The notes beneath the pieces were generated by a model, which saw only the letters and a list, made by a program, of their open reading frames with translations, was not told where the DNA came from and did not search any database. A program made the translations under genes and the position numbers. From positions 186,001 to 250,000 of the forward strand of contig NZ_JAHIAB010000003.1 of the NCBI RefSeq assembly GCF_018760365.1: a DNA stretch of 64,000 bases, read 5' to 3'. Shown here piece by piece: positions 50,126 to 58,433 of this stretch. This stretch comes from Pseudooceanicola endophyticus. Lineage in GTDB: Bacteria; Pseudomonadota; Alphaproteobacteria; Rhodobacterales; Rhodobacteraceae. How positions within the stretch are numbered: the stretch's first letter is position 1; the number at the start of each line of letters is the position of its first letter.

Positions 50126-50719
50126 CCGCTGATTCGGCCCGAATCCCCGGGGCGGGCAGGGCGGCCATGCAGGCGCTGCAAGCGCGGCCATGTTTCTGAC
50201 ACCTTTTGCGGCGCAGCGGGGGCAGATGGCCCAGGAGGGGCCGGAATTCGCACTCGTTGGTTAATTGTGCGCCGCCCAGAAACCCGGATCTTCATGGTTT
50301 GGTAAGATTTGGGGCGCTATCCGGAAATGACGTGGCGTTCCGGGGCCTGTGTGACGCGGATCCGGAAACAATGCCCCCCGAAAATTCCCGGTTTTCCTGA
50401 AAATTTGCCCGGTTTTCCCGATCTCGGACGGGCCTCGGACCTTGGTCGCAGATTGCCCGAACGGCAGGACGCGGTAGAACGAGGATGATCCGAATACGGG
50501 TCATATGGGCCGGTGGGGCGGCCCGACACATCGTCAGGCATCCGGTGATGCGCGGGAGGTGATCCCGCGGCCGGCACGGGCAATGTGCCGGTGTCGACAG
50601 CATCCTGTCCTTTGACGCGCGAGGGCTCTGCCCTGGCGCGGGGCAGCGTTGCGCGTCGGCCCGGCCCGGAGCGCGCCCGACGGGACGGACGAGGGGCCGC
50701 GGGGCGGCCGGAAGGGACG
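50126..50719 (+). promoter_or_regulatory. Intergenic region before the RTX/Hint gene with repeated motifs
   Basis: No gene is supported in these roughly 590 bases. The part at 50230-50430 is A/T-richer than its surroundings. It contains a direct repeat with CCCGGTTTTCC at 50387-50397 and again at 50408-50418. Each copy is preceded by AAAATT, giving alternating GAAAA/TTTTC half sites, which is the look of a tandem binding site for a regulator. The remainder to the ATG is very GC-rich. Confidence 0.45.
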
Positions 50720-52693
50720 ATGAAGATGACGACGCGCTATCACGACGACAGCCATTGCGGCGACGGCCAGGGTTCGGCCTCTGCGGGGGATGGCTATGTT
50801 CAGGGCACTGCCGGGGCGGACCTGATCACCACGGCCTATACGGGTGATCCTCAGGGCGACCGGATCGATGCCGGGGACGCGCGGCTACCCGGCGAGACCG
50901 GCAATGACGACATCGTCCTGGCGGGCCGGGGCGATGACACGGTGCAAGCGGGCGCGGGCAATGACGACCTCTATGGCGGCTCCGGCGATGATGTGCTGTC
51001 CGGCCAGGCGGGGATGGACCGGCTCTGGGGCGAGAGCGGCAGCGATACGCTCTCGGGCGGGTCGGGCGATGATACCCTGTCGGGGGGCGCGGGCAACGAC
51101 GTGCTCTTTGGCGATACCGGGGGCAGCGCCACGACCCGGGAAAGCTTTGCATGGGACCGGCTGGCCGATCCGGACTGCGGCGGCGGCGCCATCGATGCGG
51201 GCGACCGGATCACCGGGACACAGGTACAGGACACCGGCCAGGTCACCGTCACCCTGACCCAGAGCGGCCGCGGCACGCCGACCAGCTTCTATACCGACCA
51301 GACCCAGGACGTGGCGGGGATCGCCGGGGATGGTGCGGCCATCGACAGGACTTCGGGCCTGGCCTCGGTGGTGGACAGCGCCGGAGAGACCGCCTCCTAC
51401 AGCTTCGACTTCTCGCAGGAAGTGTCGGAGGTCTCCTTCCGCATCAACGACATCGACTTCGGCTCCAAGGTGGTGGTGCGCGCCTATGATGCCGAGGGCA
51501 ACGCGGTCGAAGTCCATGCCGAGGCCGGCTGCCTGGTGCAGACCCAGGACCTTGACGGGGTCGGCGGCACCGAGACGCTGATCAGCGGCACGCCCGGCTG
51601 GGGCAGCAGCCCGAGCGACGGCAATTATTCCGCGCTGATCACCGTTGATGGTCCGATCACCCGGCTGGAAATCGACCATGTCCAGACCGGCTGGTCGGCG
51701 GGTGGCATCACCGTGACCGATATCTATTACGATACCGCGGGCGATGCCGGGGCGCTCAGCGCCACCACGGCGGCGGATGGCGATGACGTGATCGCGGGCG
51801 GATCGGGCGACGACACGATCTTTGGCGAGGGCGGCAATGACACGCTGTCGGGCGAGGCCGGCGCGGACCAGGTGCACGGCGGCGCCGGGCGCGACGTGCT
51901 GGTCGGTGCCAGCGTGGGCGATCTTCTGGATGGCGGATCCTCAGGCGATGACTGGGACGTGCTGGATCTTCAGGGCGTGGCCTCCGACGGGGGCCACCTG
52001 AAGGTGGTGCGCGATGGCGACAACCCCGAGGATGGCGTGATCTACTTCTACGCTGCTGACAACAGCCTGGAGGGCACCGCCTGCTTCGAGGATATCGAGC
52101 TGATCGTGCCCTGTTTCACCCCCGGCACCCTGATTGCCACCCCGCGCGGAGAGATGCGGGTCGAGGACCTGAAGGAAGGCGATCGGGTGATCACCCGCGA
52201 CAACGGCATCCAGCCGCTGCGCTGGATCGGCCGGCGGCACCTGTCGGCGGAGGAACTTGCCGCCCATCCGCAGCTGCAGCCGGTGCGCATCCGGCGCGGC
52301 GCCCTGGGCCATGGCCTGCCAGAGCGCGACATGCTGGTCAGCCCGAACCACCGGATGTTGATCAGCAGCGACCGCGCCGCGCTCTATTTCGAGGACCGAG
52401 AGGTTCTGGTGGCCGCCAAGCACCTGGTCGCGATGACGGGTGTGGAGCGCGCCGAGGTGACTGAGGTGACCTATCTGCATTTCATGTTCGACGATCACGA
52501 GGTGGTGCTCTCGGACGGCGCCTGGTCGGAAAGCTTCCAGCCCGGTCCGCAGGTCATGGGCAGCCTTTTGGCCGGCCAGCGGGAAGAGATCCTGACTCTG
52601 TTCCCGGAGCTTGCCGGGCGCGACGGGCAGGAGGCCTATGCCGCCGCCCGTCGCAGCCTGCGCGGTCACGAGGCCCGGCTGCTGATGATCTGA
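50720..52693 (+). CDS. RTX-repeat protein with C-terminal Hint domain
   Basis: A 657-residue protein. Residues about 60-135 and again about 355-400 hold calcium-binding RTX nonapeptides (GGSGDDxLxG type, such as GNDDLYGGSGDD and SGDDTLSGGAGND). A beta-rich middle domain with no clear relative lies between. The final part (about 468-640) is a Hint domain starting CFTPGTLIATPRGEMRVEDL, with the HIS-containing SPNHRMLI block. Rhodobacterales carry many such RTX/Hint proteins, exported by type I secretion. The Hint Cys and Asn/His suggest autoprocessing, not shown. There is no signal peptide, as expected. Confidence 0.85.
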   Translation: MKMTTRYHDDSHCGDGQGSASAGDGYVQGTAGADLITTAYTGDPQGDRIDAGDARLPGETGNDDIVLAGRGDDTVQAGAGNDDLYGGSGDDVLSGQAGMDRLWGESGSDTLSGGSGDDTLSGGAGNDVLFGDTGGSATTRESFAWDRLADPDCGGGAIDAGDRITGTQVQDTGQVTVTLTQSGRGTPTSFYTDQTQDVAGIAGDGAAIDRTSGLASVVDSAGETASYSFDFSQEVSEVSFRINDIDFGSKVVVRAYDAEGNAVEVHAEAGCLVQTQDLDGVGGTETLISGTPGWGSSPSDGNYSALITVDGPITRLEIDHVQTGWSAGGITVTDIYYDTAGDAGALSATTAADGDDVIAGGSGDDTIFGEGGNDTLSGEAGADQVHGGAGRDVLVGASVGDLLDGGSSGDDWDVLDLQGVASDGGHLKVVRDGDNPEDGVIYFYAADNSLEGTACFEDIELIVPCFTPGTLIATPRGEMRVEDLKEGDRVITRDNGIQPLRWIGRRHLSAEELAAHPQLQPVRIRRGALGHGLPERDMLVSPNHRMLISSDRAALYFEDREVLVAAKHLVAMTGVERAEVTEVTYLHFMFDDHEVVLSDGAWSESFQPGPQVMGSLLAGQREEILTLFPELAGRDGQEAYAAARRSLRGHEARLLMI

Positions 52694-52746
52694 GCGAAAG
52701 AGGATCGCGGCGTCGCCTGCCGGCGTCCGTGATGCGGCTGGCCCTG

Positions 52747-53352
52747 TCAGCCGCCCCGGCCTGGTGCGCTTCCGTCCCCTCCCTCGGCGCGCCAGGCCGA
52801 CCAGTCTTCCGGGGTGTCGAGATCGGTCAGCGCATGGCGCCCCGGCAGGGCCACCGGCACGACCCGCGCGGCATGGGCCCGCAGCACCGGTCGGGCGCCC
52901 TGGTCGCCGCTCAGGCGCGAAAGCTCGGGAAACAGCTCGGCCGGAAACAGCACGGGGTGGCCCGGGGTGGCGCCGCTGGCGCCGCGCCGGATCTGCCGCC
53001 CGTCAAAGCCCGCCGCGACCCTGCGCAGGTCGCCCGCGGTCAGCTCGGGCATGTCGGCGGGCAGGATCATCACCGCCTCCGCCGGGCCCAGGGCCGCCAC
53101 GCCTGCGCGGATCGAAGCCGCCATGCCTTCCCCTGCCTCGGGCACCGGCACGACCGTCACCGGCAAGCCTTCCAGCGCCCGGCGCCGGGGATGGTCAAGC
53201 GCGGGCAGGGTCACGATCACCGGCGCCAGCTCCAGCGCCCGCAGCGCCATGAGGCGCAGCAGGGGCTGGCCCGCGACCGGTTCCAGCAGCTTGTCGCCCC
53301 CCCGCATCCGGGAAGACGCCCCCGCCGCCAGCAGCAGCACCACCAGACTCAT
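52747..53352 (-). CDS. MocA/MobA-like nucleotidyltransferase
   Basis: A 201-residue GT-A fold nucleotidyltransferase. It begins with LLLAAGASSRMRGGDKLLEP, the nucleotide-binding P-loop of molybdenum-cofactor cytidylyltransferases and guanylyltransferases. The metal-site ILPADMPELT, the GHPVLFP motif and GDQGARPVLR follow. MocA makes molybdopterin cytosine dinucleotide; the HP and GDQGAR motifs are typical of that subfamily. No Mo-enzyme gene is adjacent, although a molybdopterin-fold protein lies at 43 kb. Its first codons overlap the RHH gene's stop. Confidence 0.83.
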   Translation of the reverse strand: MSLVVLLLAAGASSRMRGGDKLLEPVAGQPLLRLMALRALELAPVIVTLPALDHPRRRALEGLPVTVVPVPEAGEGMAASIRAGVAALGPAEAVMILPADMPELTAGDLRRVAAGFDGRQIRRGASGATPGHPVLFPAELFPELSRLSGDQGARPVLRAHAARVVPVALPGRHALTDLDTPEDWSAWRAEGGDGSAPGRGG

Positions 53353-53576
53353 CGCCCGGCCTCGCGCTTCAGCGCCTCCAGAACATGCAGGCGGATCGCG
53401 GTTGCAAGCCCGGTCTCCAGGTCGCGGCCCTCGTCGATCTGCGCGGCCAGCTCGTTGATCGCCAGGTCACCGGCCTCGGCAATGCGCCGGAATTCCTTCC
53501 AGAAAGGCTCCTCGAGGGACACGCTGGTGCGATGCCCCCGCAGGGTCAGGGAGCGCTTGACGGGCCGGCTGCTCAT
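53349..53576 (-). CDS. Ribbon-helix-helix domain protein
   Basis: A 75-residue protein with KRSLTLRGHRTSVSLEEPFWKEF, then an amphipathic helix pair ending LEALKREAGR. This is the RHH_4-type DNA-binding fold (PF13467) conserved in alphaproteobacteria. It likely acts as a small transcription factor of unknown targets. It overlaps DUF4169 at its start and the MocA-like gene at its end by four bases each, forming one coupled unit behind fumC. Confidence 0.82.
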   Translation of the reverse strand: MSSRPVKRSLTLRGHRTSVSLEEPFWKEFRRIAEAGDLAINELAAQIDEGRDLETGLATAIRLHVLEALKREAGR

Positions 53577-53761
53577 GCCTCCGGGTCGCGCTCCAGCCGG
53601 TGCCCGTCGAGGCGCCTTTCTGCCTGGCGCTCCTCGGCCTCGGCCTTTTGGCGTTCGGCCTTGCTGCGTCCGAACTTCGCCGCATTGGCATCGCCCTGCG
53701 CGCGCTTCTCGGCGCGGGCCTTCTGCTTGCGGAACTGGTTGAGGTTGGTGACGCTGCTCAT
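53573..53761 (-). CDS. DUF4169 family small protein
   Basis: A 62-residue, highly charged protein starting MSSVTNLNQFRKQKARAEK, with a long Lys/Arg/Glu-rich helix. This is the DUF4169 family, which in Rhodobacterales and related groups lies between fumC and an RHH gene. No function is assigned. It may bind nucleic acid or protein by charge; that is inference. Confidence 0.8.
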   Translation of the reverse strand: MSSVTNLNQFRKQKARAEKRAQGDANAAKFGRSKAERQKAEAEERQAERRLDGHRLERDPEA

Positions 53762-53837
53762 GGCCGCACCATGCCACGCGCCGCAATCCCCGTCCAGCCA
53801 GCGCGAAGGGGTGGCCCCTTGCGGAACCGCCCCCTTT

Positions 53838-53881
53838 CATCTTTCCCCAAATATGCAAACACCCGGCCAGCAAGGGGCCGG
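53838..53881 (-). terminator. fumC terminator hairpin with a degenerate repeat leader
   Basis: CCGGCC (53863-53868) pairs with GGCCGG (53876-53881), 17 nt beyond the fumC stop on the minus strand. On the plus strand CATCTTTCCCCAAATATG (53838-53855) resembles the leader of the intergenic repeat family but lacks its second hairpin. It may be a decayed copy. Confidence 0.5.
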
Positions 53882-53897
53882 ACATCCGCCGCAGGGA

Positions 53898-55292
53898 TCA
53901 GTCCTTCGGACCGATCATGTCCTCGGGGCGCACGACGCGGTCGAAGGTCTCTTCGTCCACGAAGCCCAGGCCGATGGCCTCTTCCTTCAGCGTGGTGCCG
54001 TTCTTGTGCGCCGTCTTGGCGACTTTGGTGGCGTTGTCATAGCCGATGGTGGGGGCCAGCGCCGTCACCAGCATCAGGCTTTCCTTCATCAGTTTGTCGA
54101 TGCGCGGCAGGTTGGCTTTGGTGCCCACGACCATGTTGTCGGTGAACGCGCTGGCCGAGTCGCCCAGCAGCTGCATGGATTGCAGCACGTTGTAGGACAT
54201 CATCGGGTTGTAGACGTTCAGCTCGAAGTGCCCCTGCGAACCGGCAAAGCCGATGGCCGCGTCATTGCCCATGACATGGGCGCAGACCATGGTCAGCGCT
54301 TCGGCCTGCGTCGGGTTCACCTTGCCCGGCATGATCGAGGAGCCCGGCTCGTTCTCCGGCAGGATCAGCTCGCCCAGACCCGAGCGCGGGCCCGAGCCCA
54401 GCAGGCGCATGTCGTTGGCGATCTTGAACAGCGAAGCGGCAACGGTCTTCAGCGCGCCCGAGAACATGACCATCGCATCATGGGCGGCCAGCGCTTCGAA
54501 CTTGTTGGGCGCGGTGACGAAGGGCAGGCCGGTGATCTCGGCCATGTTCTTCGCGACCATCTCGCCCCAACCCTTCTTGGTGTTGAGCCCGGTGCCCACG
54601 GCGGTGCCGCCCTGCGCCAGTTCGTAGATGTCGCCCAGGGCGGATTTCACGCGCTCGATGCCCTTGCGGACCTGATGCGCATAGCCGCCGAATTCCTGGC
54701 CCAGGGTCAGCGGGGTCGCATCCTGGGTGTGGGTCCGGCCGATCTTGATGATGTCCTTGAACTCTTCGGATTTGGCTTCCAGCGCCGCCGCCAGCTTTTC
54801 AAGGCCGGGGATCAGCACGTCGCGCGCCTGCATGGCGATGCCCACGTGCATGGCGGTCGGGAAGGTGTCGTTCGAGGACTGACCCATGTTGCAGTGGTCG
54901 TTCGGGTGCACCGGCTTCTTGGAGGCCAGCTCACCGCCCAGCATCTCGATCGCGCGGTTCGAGATCACCTCGTTGGCGTTCATGTTCGACTGCGTGCCCG
55001 AACCGGTCTGCCAGACCACCAGCGGGAAGTTGTCGTCGAACTTGCCCTCGATGACCTCGGTCGCGGCGGCCATGATCGCATCGGCGATCTCGGGCGACAT
55101 GTTGCCCAGATCCTTGTTGGCCATGGCGCAGGCCTTCTTGATGACGCCGAGCGCGCGGATGATCGGAACCGGCTGCGTCTCCCACCCGATGGGGAAGTTC
55201 ATGATGGAGCGCTGCGTCTGCGCGCCCCAGTACTTGTCTGCGGGAACTTCCAGCGGGCCGAAGCTGTCGGTTTCGGTGCGGGTCTCAGTCAT
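53898..55292 (-). CDS. fumC: Class II fumarate hydratase
   Basis: A 464-residue TCA-cycle enzyme catalysing fumarate/malate interconversion. It has [35 protein letters not shown] with the catalytic His region, [17 protein letters not shown], and the superfamily signature [16 protein letters not shown]. The length and the tetrameric fumarase motifs match FumC and not aspartase or argininosuccinate lyase. The start at 55290-55292 follows GGGAGAG. It leads a likely operon fumC, DUF4169, RHH, MocA-like. Confidence 0.97.
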   Translation of the reverse strand: MTETRTETDSFGPLEVPADKYWGAQTQRSIMNFPIGWETQPVPIIRALGVIKKACAMANKDLGNMSPEIADAIMAAATEVIEGKFDDNFPLVVWQTGSGTQSNMNANEVISNRAIEMLGGELASKKPVHPNDHCNMGQSSNDTFPTAMHVGIAMQARDVLIPGLEKLAAALEAKSEEFKDIIKIGRTHTQDATPLTLGQEFGGYAHQVRKGIERVKSALGDIYELAQGGTAVGTGLNTKKGWGEMVAKNMAEITGLPFVTAPNKFEALAAHDAMVMFSGALKTVAASLFKIANDMRLLGSGPRSGLGELILPENEPGSSIMPGKVNPTQAEALTMVCAHVMGNDAAIGFAGSQGHFELNVYNPMMSYNVLQSMQLLGDSASAFTDNMVVGTKANLPRIDKLMKESLMLVTALAPTIGYDNATKVAKTAHKNGTTLKEEAIGLGFVDEETFDRVVRPEDMIGPKD

Positions 55293-55549
55293 TCTCTGCT
55301 CTCCCTTGGGATGGACGCAGGAGGTTTGCCCCGAATTTACGGGGGGTTCAATGCCGTTCGCGCCAACAGAAGCGCTTGTGCAACGCAGAGAGGAGAGGGA
55401 GAGGGCCCACACTGCCTTTGCGTCAGGCGTCGCGCCGATGCGGATCCGCTGGGACATGGCCCGCACATGGCCCGCAGGAGGTCGCGGACAGGCGCGCGCA
55501 GGGGCGCCGAAGGGCCGGCGGGCCAGATGGCATTTGACCGGGACATCAT

Positions 55550-55576
55550 CGGCACAGCGCTGCACGCGCTGTGCCG
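55550..55576. promoter_or_regulatory. 11-bp perfect hairpin upstream of fumC
   Basis: CGGCACAGCGC (55550-55560) pairs with GCGCTGTGCCG (55566-55576) around TGCAC, some 258 bp from the fumC ATG. It has no T tail. It could be an operator, a terminator of a small RNA or a structured leader element. Confidence 0.4.
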
Positions 55577-55755
55577 ACCCGCCGCTCCCGGGAATTGCCC
55601 GGGCACCAAGGAGCCCAGCCAGAGGCGCGCCATCCACGCTCTGCCGGTCCCGGCCCCGGTCACAGCCCGGGGCCACGCGTCACCCCGGACCTTCGCCCGG
55701 AAAAACGCCGTGCCGATTCCGGGTTGCCCCTGGGCCGGTCCATTGAAATTTCCAA

Positions 55756-55818
55756 CCGCTCACCGCTCACCGCTCACCGCTCACCGCTCACCGCTCACCG
55801 CTCACCGCTCACCGCTCA
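55756..55818. repeat. Nine tandem CCGCTCA heptamers
   Basis: Nine uninterrupted identical 7-bp units (63 bp), with a partial tenth. Perfect short tandem arrays are prone to slippage in copy number. The array is intergenic, between the sspB terminator and the fumC upstream region. Confidence 0.93.
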
Positions 55819-56077
55819 CCGAAGCCCAGACTGGCCCCGACCTGGCCCATTCCTTGCCTTACCTTGCCTTGCCTGGACTAGGACGTGACCTGGCCGAGGC
55901 CTTGCCCCGCCCGTGCCGGCGCGCCTGCAGGGCCAGGCCAGAACGGGGCCGGATCCGGATCGGCCCGGCGCCGCCTTGCCTTTGCAAAACGGCTCAGGAC
56001 GATTTTCAAAGGCCGAACCGCTTTGCAAACCGACGCTTTGCACTTTGCTTTTCCCCGCCGCGCCCGCATGGAAACGA

Positions 56078-56105
56078 AAAGGCCCCGGTCGAAACCGGGG
56101 CCTTT
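56078..56105 (-). terminator. Intrinsic terminator of sspB
   Basis: On the minus strand AAAGGCCCCGGT and ACCGGGGCCTTT form a perfect 12-bp stem with a TTCG loop, followed by TTTCGTTTCC. It lies 53 nt after the sspB stop. It would also work in the other direction. Confidence 0.9.
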
Positions 56106-56157
56106 CACAAAAGGGGAAGCGCCGCCGTCGCGGTGCGCGGCCCCGCTCAGGCGGGTA

Positions 56158-56661
56158 TTACTTCCGGAAGGAATCGAGCCGCACAACCTCTGCATCGCCG
56201 GATTTCTTCTCAGACGGGGTGCTGTCCTTCTTGCTGCCGTCGCGCAGCGGGCGGGGCGTGTCGGGCGGCGTCGGATCGTCGTCCTCGTCTTCGAAGTCGT
56301 CGTCCTGCTCCTGGGTCTCGAAGCGCAGGCCGAATTCCACGGAGGGATCGACGAAGGTCTGGATCGCATCGAAGGGGATGTACATCCGCTCCGGGCTGTC
56401 GCCGAAGTTCAGCGTCACGGCAAAGCCGTTGTCATCGACATCCAGATCCTCGAACCAGTGCTGCATGACCACGGTCATCTCGCTGGGATAGCGTTCCTTC
56501 AGCCAGTCCGCCAGTTCGGTTTCCGGATGGGTGGTGTCGAAGGTGATGAAGAAATGATGGCTACCCGGCAGGCCATTCTCGGAAACGTCGGTCAGCACGT
56601 CCTGGATCAGGCCGCGCATCGCCCGATGCATGAGATTGCCGTAGTCAATGGTGCGTTGCAT
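56158..56661 (-). CDS. sspB: ClpXP adaptor SspB (alphaproteobacterial type)
   Basis: A 167-residue adaptor that delivers tmRNA-tagged proteins to ClpXP. The substrate-binding core is residues 1-110 (HHFFITFDTTHPETELADWL, MTVVMQHWFEDL, ERMYIPFDAIQTFVDPSVEFGL). It is followed by an acidic linker (DDDFEDEDDD) and a C-terminal ClpX-docking tail ending EVVRLDSFRK. This is the form first described in Caulobacter. It ends in a perfect terminator. The tmRNA gene itself lies about 1.4 kb away on the same strand. Confidence 0.9.
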   Translation of the reverse strand: MQRTIDYGNLMHRAMRGLIQDVLTDVSENGLPGSHHFFITFDTTHPETELADWLKERYPSEMTVVMQHWFEDLDVDDNGFAVTLNFGDSPERMYIPFDAIQTFVDPSVEFGLRFETQEQDDDFEDEDDDPTPPDTPRPLRDGSKKDSTPSEKKSGDAEVVRLDSFRK

Positions 56662-56758
56662 GGCTTCTTCCGCAGTTCTTTAGGGGGAGAATAGGGGATT
56701 CGGGACAAAACGAAAGGTGGGGCGCAAAGTTTCTCGTGCCCGGCTCTCCGGTTCGGGC

Positions 56759-57868
56759 TCAGGGCAGCGGTGCGGTCCGGAACAGCGTGACGCTCAGCCC
56801 GCCATGGGCGACGGAGGCGCCGCTGGGCAGGAAGGGAAGCGCGGTGGCCTTGGCCAGCCCCGCATCCGAGGTCACGATACCGACCTGCCAGCCCCGGAAC
56901 CGCTCGCTCAGCGTCTTGCCGAGGGCGCCATAAAGCGAGAACAGCAGCTTGCGATTGCCGATCCGGGCGCCGTAGGGCGGGTTCACGATGACCAGACCGG
57001 CCGGCCCCTCGGGGCGCTGCAGTTCCGATACGCCGTGGCGCTCGAAATGGACAATGTCGCCCAGTCCCGCGGCTTCGGCATTCTGCCGGGCATTGCGGAT
57101 CGCCCCGTCATCCCGATCCGAGCCCCGGAATGCCGGAAGGCGCTCCGGCGCGCGTCCCCGCGCCGCGGCCCTCATCTCAGCCCATGCGCCGGCGTCGAAG
57201 GAGCGGAACTGCTCAAAGGCGAAGGAGCGGTCGCGTCCCGGGGCCAGCCCGCAGGCGATCTCGGCCGCTTCCAGTACGAAGGTGCCCGAGCCGCACATCG
57301 GATCCAGAACCGGCACGTCCCCGCGATAGCCCATCTGGCGCAGGAACATCGCCGCAAGGGTCTCTCGCATCGGGGCCTTGCCGACGGCGGGCTTGTGGCC
57401 GCGCTTGTGCAATGCTTCACCCGAGGTATCGACCGAGAAGGTGACGATATTGTCCTCGATGCGAACCTTCAGAGTCAGCCCGTCCTCGGCCAGCGGGATG
57501 CCGGCGGCACTCAGCGCGCCCTCGATGCGCTGACGCGCCGCGCCGGCATGATAAATCTTGGACTTTTTCGTGGTGACATCGACCTTCACCGGCAGCTCCG
57601 GCGCAAAGACCGAAGCCCAGTCGAACTTCCGCGCCCGCTTGTCGAGCTGCGCAAGGTGCACTGCCGGGAAGGACCCGATCCGGGCCAGTACGCGGCCCGC
57701 GCCGCGCAGGTGCAGGTTGGCCTTCCAGACCTCGGGCCAGCCGCCCTGGAAGCTGACGCCCCCTGGCGTGGTCACCGGATCGGCAAACCCCGTTTCCAGC
57801 GCCTCTTGCCGAAGCACCTCTTCCAGCCCTGGGGCCGTTTGCAGAAAGATCTCGAATGTCGCGTTCAT
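56759..57868 (-). CDS. RlmL-like rRNA methyltransferase
   Basis: A 369-residue class I SAM-dependent methyltransferase. The N-terminal THUMP region (to about 150) starts NATFEIFLQTAPGLEEVL. The catalytic part has the SAM motif LDPMCGSGTFVLEAAEIA and the amino-methyltransferase motif NPPYG, with UPF0020 features. It probably adds m2G to 23S rRNA, as the RlmL N-terminal half does (m2G2445 in E. coli); the RlmK half is absent. The start at MNATFE was preferred to ATG 57919, which begins inside an intergenic repeat. Confidence 0.87.
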   Translation of the reverse strand: MNATFEIFLQTAPGLEEVLRQEALETGFADPVTTPGGVSFQGGWPEVWKANLHLRGAGRVLARIGSFPAVHLAQLDKRARKFDWASVFAPELPVKVDVTTKKSKIYHAGAARQRIEGALSAAGIPLAEDGLTLKVRIEDNIVTFSVDTSGEALHKRGHKPAVGKAPMRETLAAMFLRQMGYRGDVPVLDPMCGSGTFVLEAAEIACGLAPGRDRSFAFEQFRSFDAGAWAEMRAAARGRAPERLPAFRGSDRDDGAIRNARQNAEAAGLGDIVHFERHGVSELQRPEGPAGLVIVNPPYGARIGNRKLLFSLYGALGKTLSERFRGWQVGIVTSDAGLAKATALPFLPSGASVAHGGLSVTLFRTAPLP

Positions 57869-57916
57869 CCCGGCTGGATAGCCGCCTTCCGCCGCCAAGG
57901 CGAGGCCCTGATTGCG

Positions 57917-57982
57917 CATTTTCTTGTTTCAAATACCTCGGGGATGAATTGGCCGAAGGCCAAGAAGGGGCAGAGCCCCTTA
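57917..57982 (+). repeat. Double-hairpin intergenic repeat, copy D
   Basis: The leader CATTTTCTTGTTTCAAATAC and CTCGGGG precede TGAATT, then TTGGCC-gaa-GGCCAA (57949-57963) and AGGGGCAGAGCCCCT. The leader differs by one substitution from copy E, and both share TGAATT before the first stem. Copies D and E face each other across the tmRNA gene. Confidence 0.85.
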
Positions 57983-58034
57983 CCCGCCGCGCAGCTGCGT
58001 CACGCATTCCGTATGGGAACGATCAGTAGTGGAG

Positions 58035-58353
58035 GGGAGAAGTGCAGGTTTCTGTTGCCAGGTACCTGCGAACCCCGCCTTACGCCGCTAAGCGCAAGGA
58101 CTTAGATTTCGGTATTCCGGACTGCTTACGCAGCCAGGGCAACCGGAGCACGATTGTTGTTGGCAATTGTACTATGTGAACCGATAACGGTGGTATCTCA
58201 CCGGGACAAAGCAACATCTTTACACGTTCGTCGATCCTGTTTCGGCCCCATGATCCCCCAACAAGGGATGTTTGGTGGAGCCGCCGGGTACCGCCCCCGG
58301 GTCCGATCCGCTTATTACATGCGCGTTTATGCCCATAGTTCCCGAGGGAACAT
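58035..58353 (-). ncRNA. ssrA: Two-piece (permuted) tmRNA
   Basis: On the minus strand the gene starts with the acceptor piece (about 58353-58273). This ends GGTACCCGGCGGCTCCACCA, with a T-arm CCGGG/CCCGG (7-nt loop GGCGGTA) and a genomic CCA. A loop of 23 nt (58272-58250) follows, then the coding piece from 58249 starts GGGGCCGAAACAGGATCGACG. GGGGCCG pairs with CGGCTCC to form a 7-bp acceptor stem with the G3-U70 alanine identity pair. The coding piece holds a 12-residue tag frame and the conserved CCTGGCAACAGAA segment at about 58051-58063. This order is the permuted alphaproteobacterial form, cut into two RNAs. Outer ends are estimates. It rescues stalled ribosomes with SmpB. Confidence 0.95.
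58126..58164 (-). other. tmRNA proteolysis-tag frame (ANNNRAPVALAA)
   Basis: Thirteen codons from GCC (58162-58164) to TAA (58126-58128) read ANNNRAPVALAA-stop, the C-terminal PVALAA being typical of alphaproteobacterial tags. With the tRNA-charged Ala in front, stalled proteins receive 13 residues. Most tags I recall in this group have Asp at the third position (AND), where this one has Asn. Confidence 0.93.
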
Positions 58354-58357
58354 CTTG

Positions 58358-58386
58358 GATATAGGGGGAGTTGGCGGGGATTTGAA
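58358..58386 (-). promoter_or_regulatory. Probable tmRNA promoter
   Basis: Reading on the minus strand, TTCAAA (58381-58386) and TATATC (58358-58363) are separated by 17 bp. Transcription would start near 58352, just before the GATGTTCCC hairpin of the acceptor piece. Confidence 0.55.
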
Positions 58387-58433
58387 GGGGCAATCTGTCG
58401 AAGTTTGAAGGCATCGCGGCGTCAACAGGGACG

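Larger units (their letters stand above)
55293..56157. other. 865-bp intergenic region with several repeats
   Basis: The region between sspB and fumC has no supported gene. Reading along the plus strand it holds a perfect hairpin at 55550-55576, a 9-fold heptanucleotide repeat at 55756-55818, a short CCTTG/CCTTA tract at 55852-55876, and the sspB terminator at 56078-56105. The fumC promoter should lie in its left third. Confidence 0.7.

Noticed and set aside
55756-55818. CRISPR-like array
   Set aside because: Units are 7 bp with no spacers. It is a simple tandem repeat.
58154-58408. Plus-strand 84-codon frame in the 58-kb gap
   Set aside because: It lies across the tmRNA on the opposite strand, has no ribosome site and no protein-like composition.
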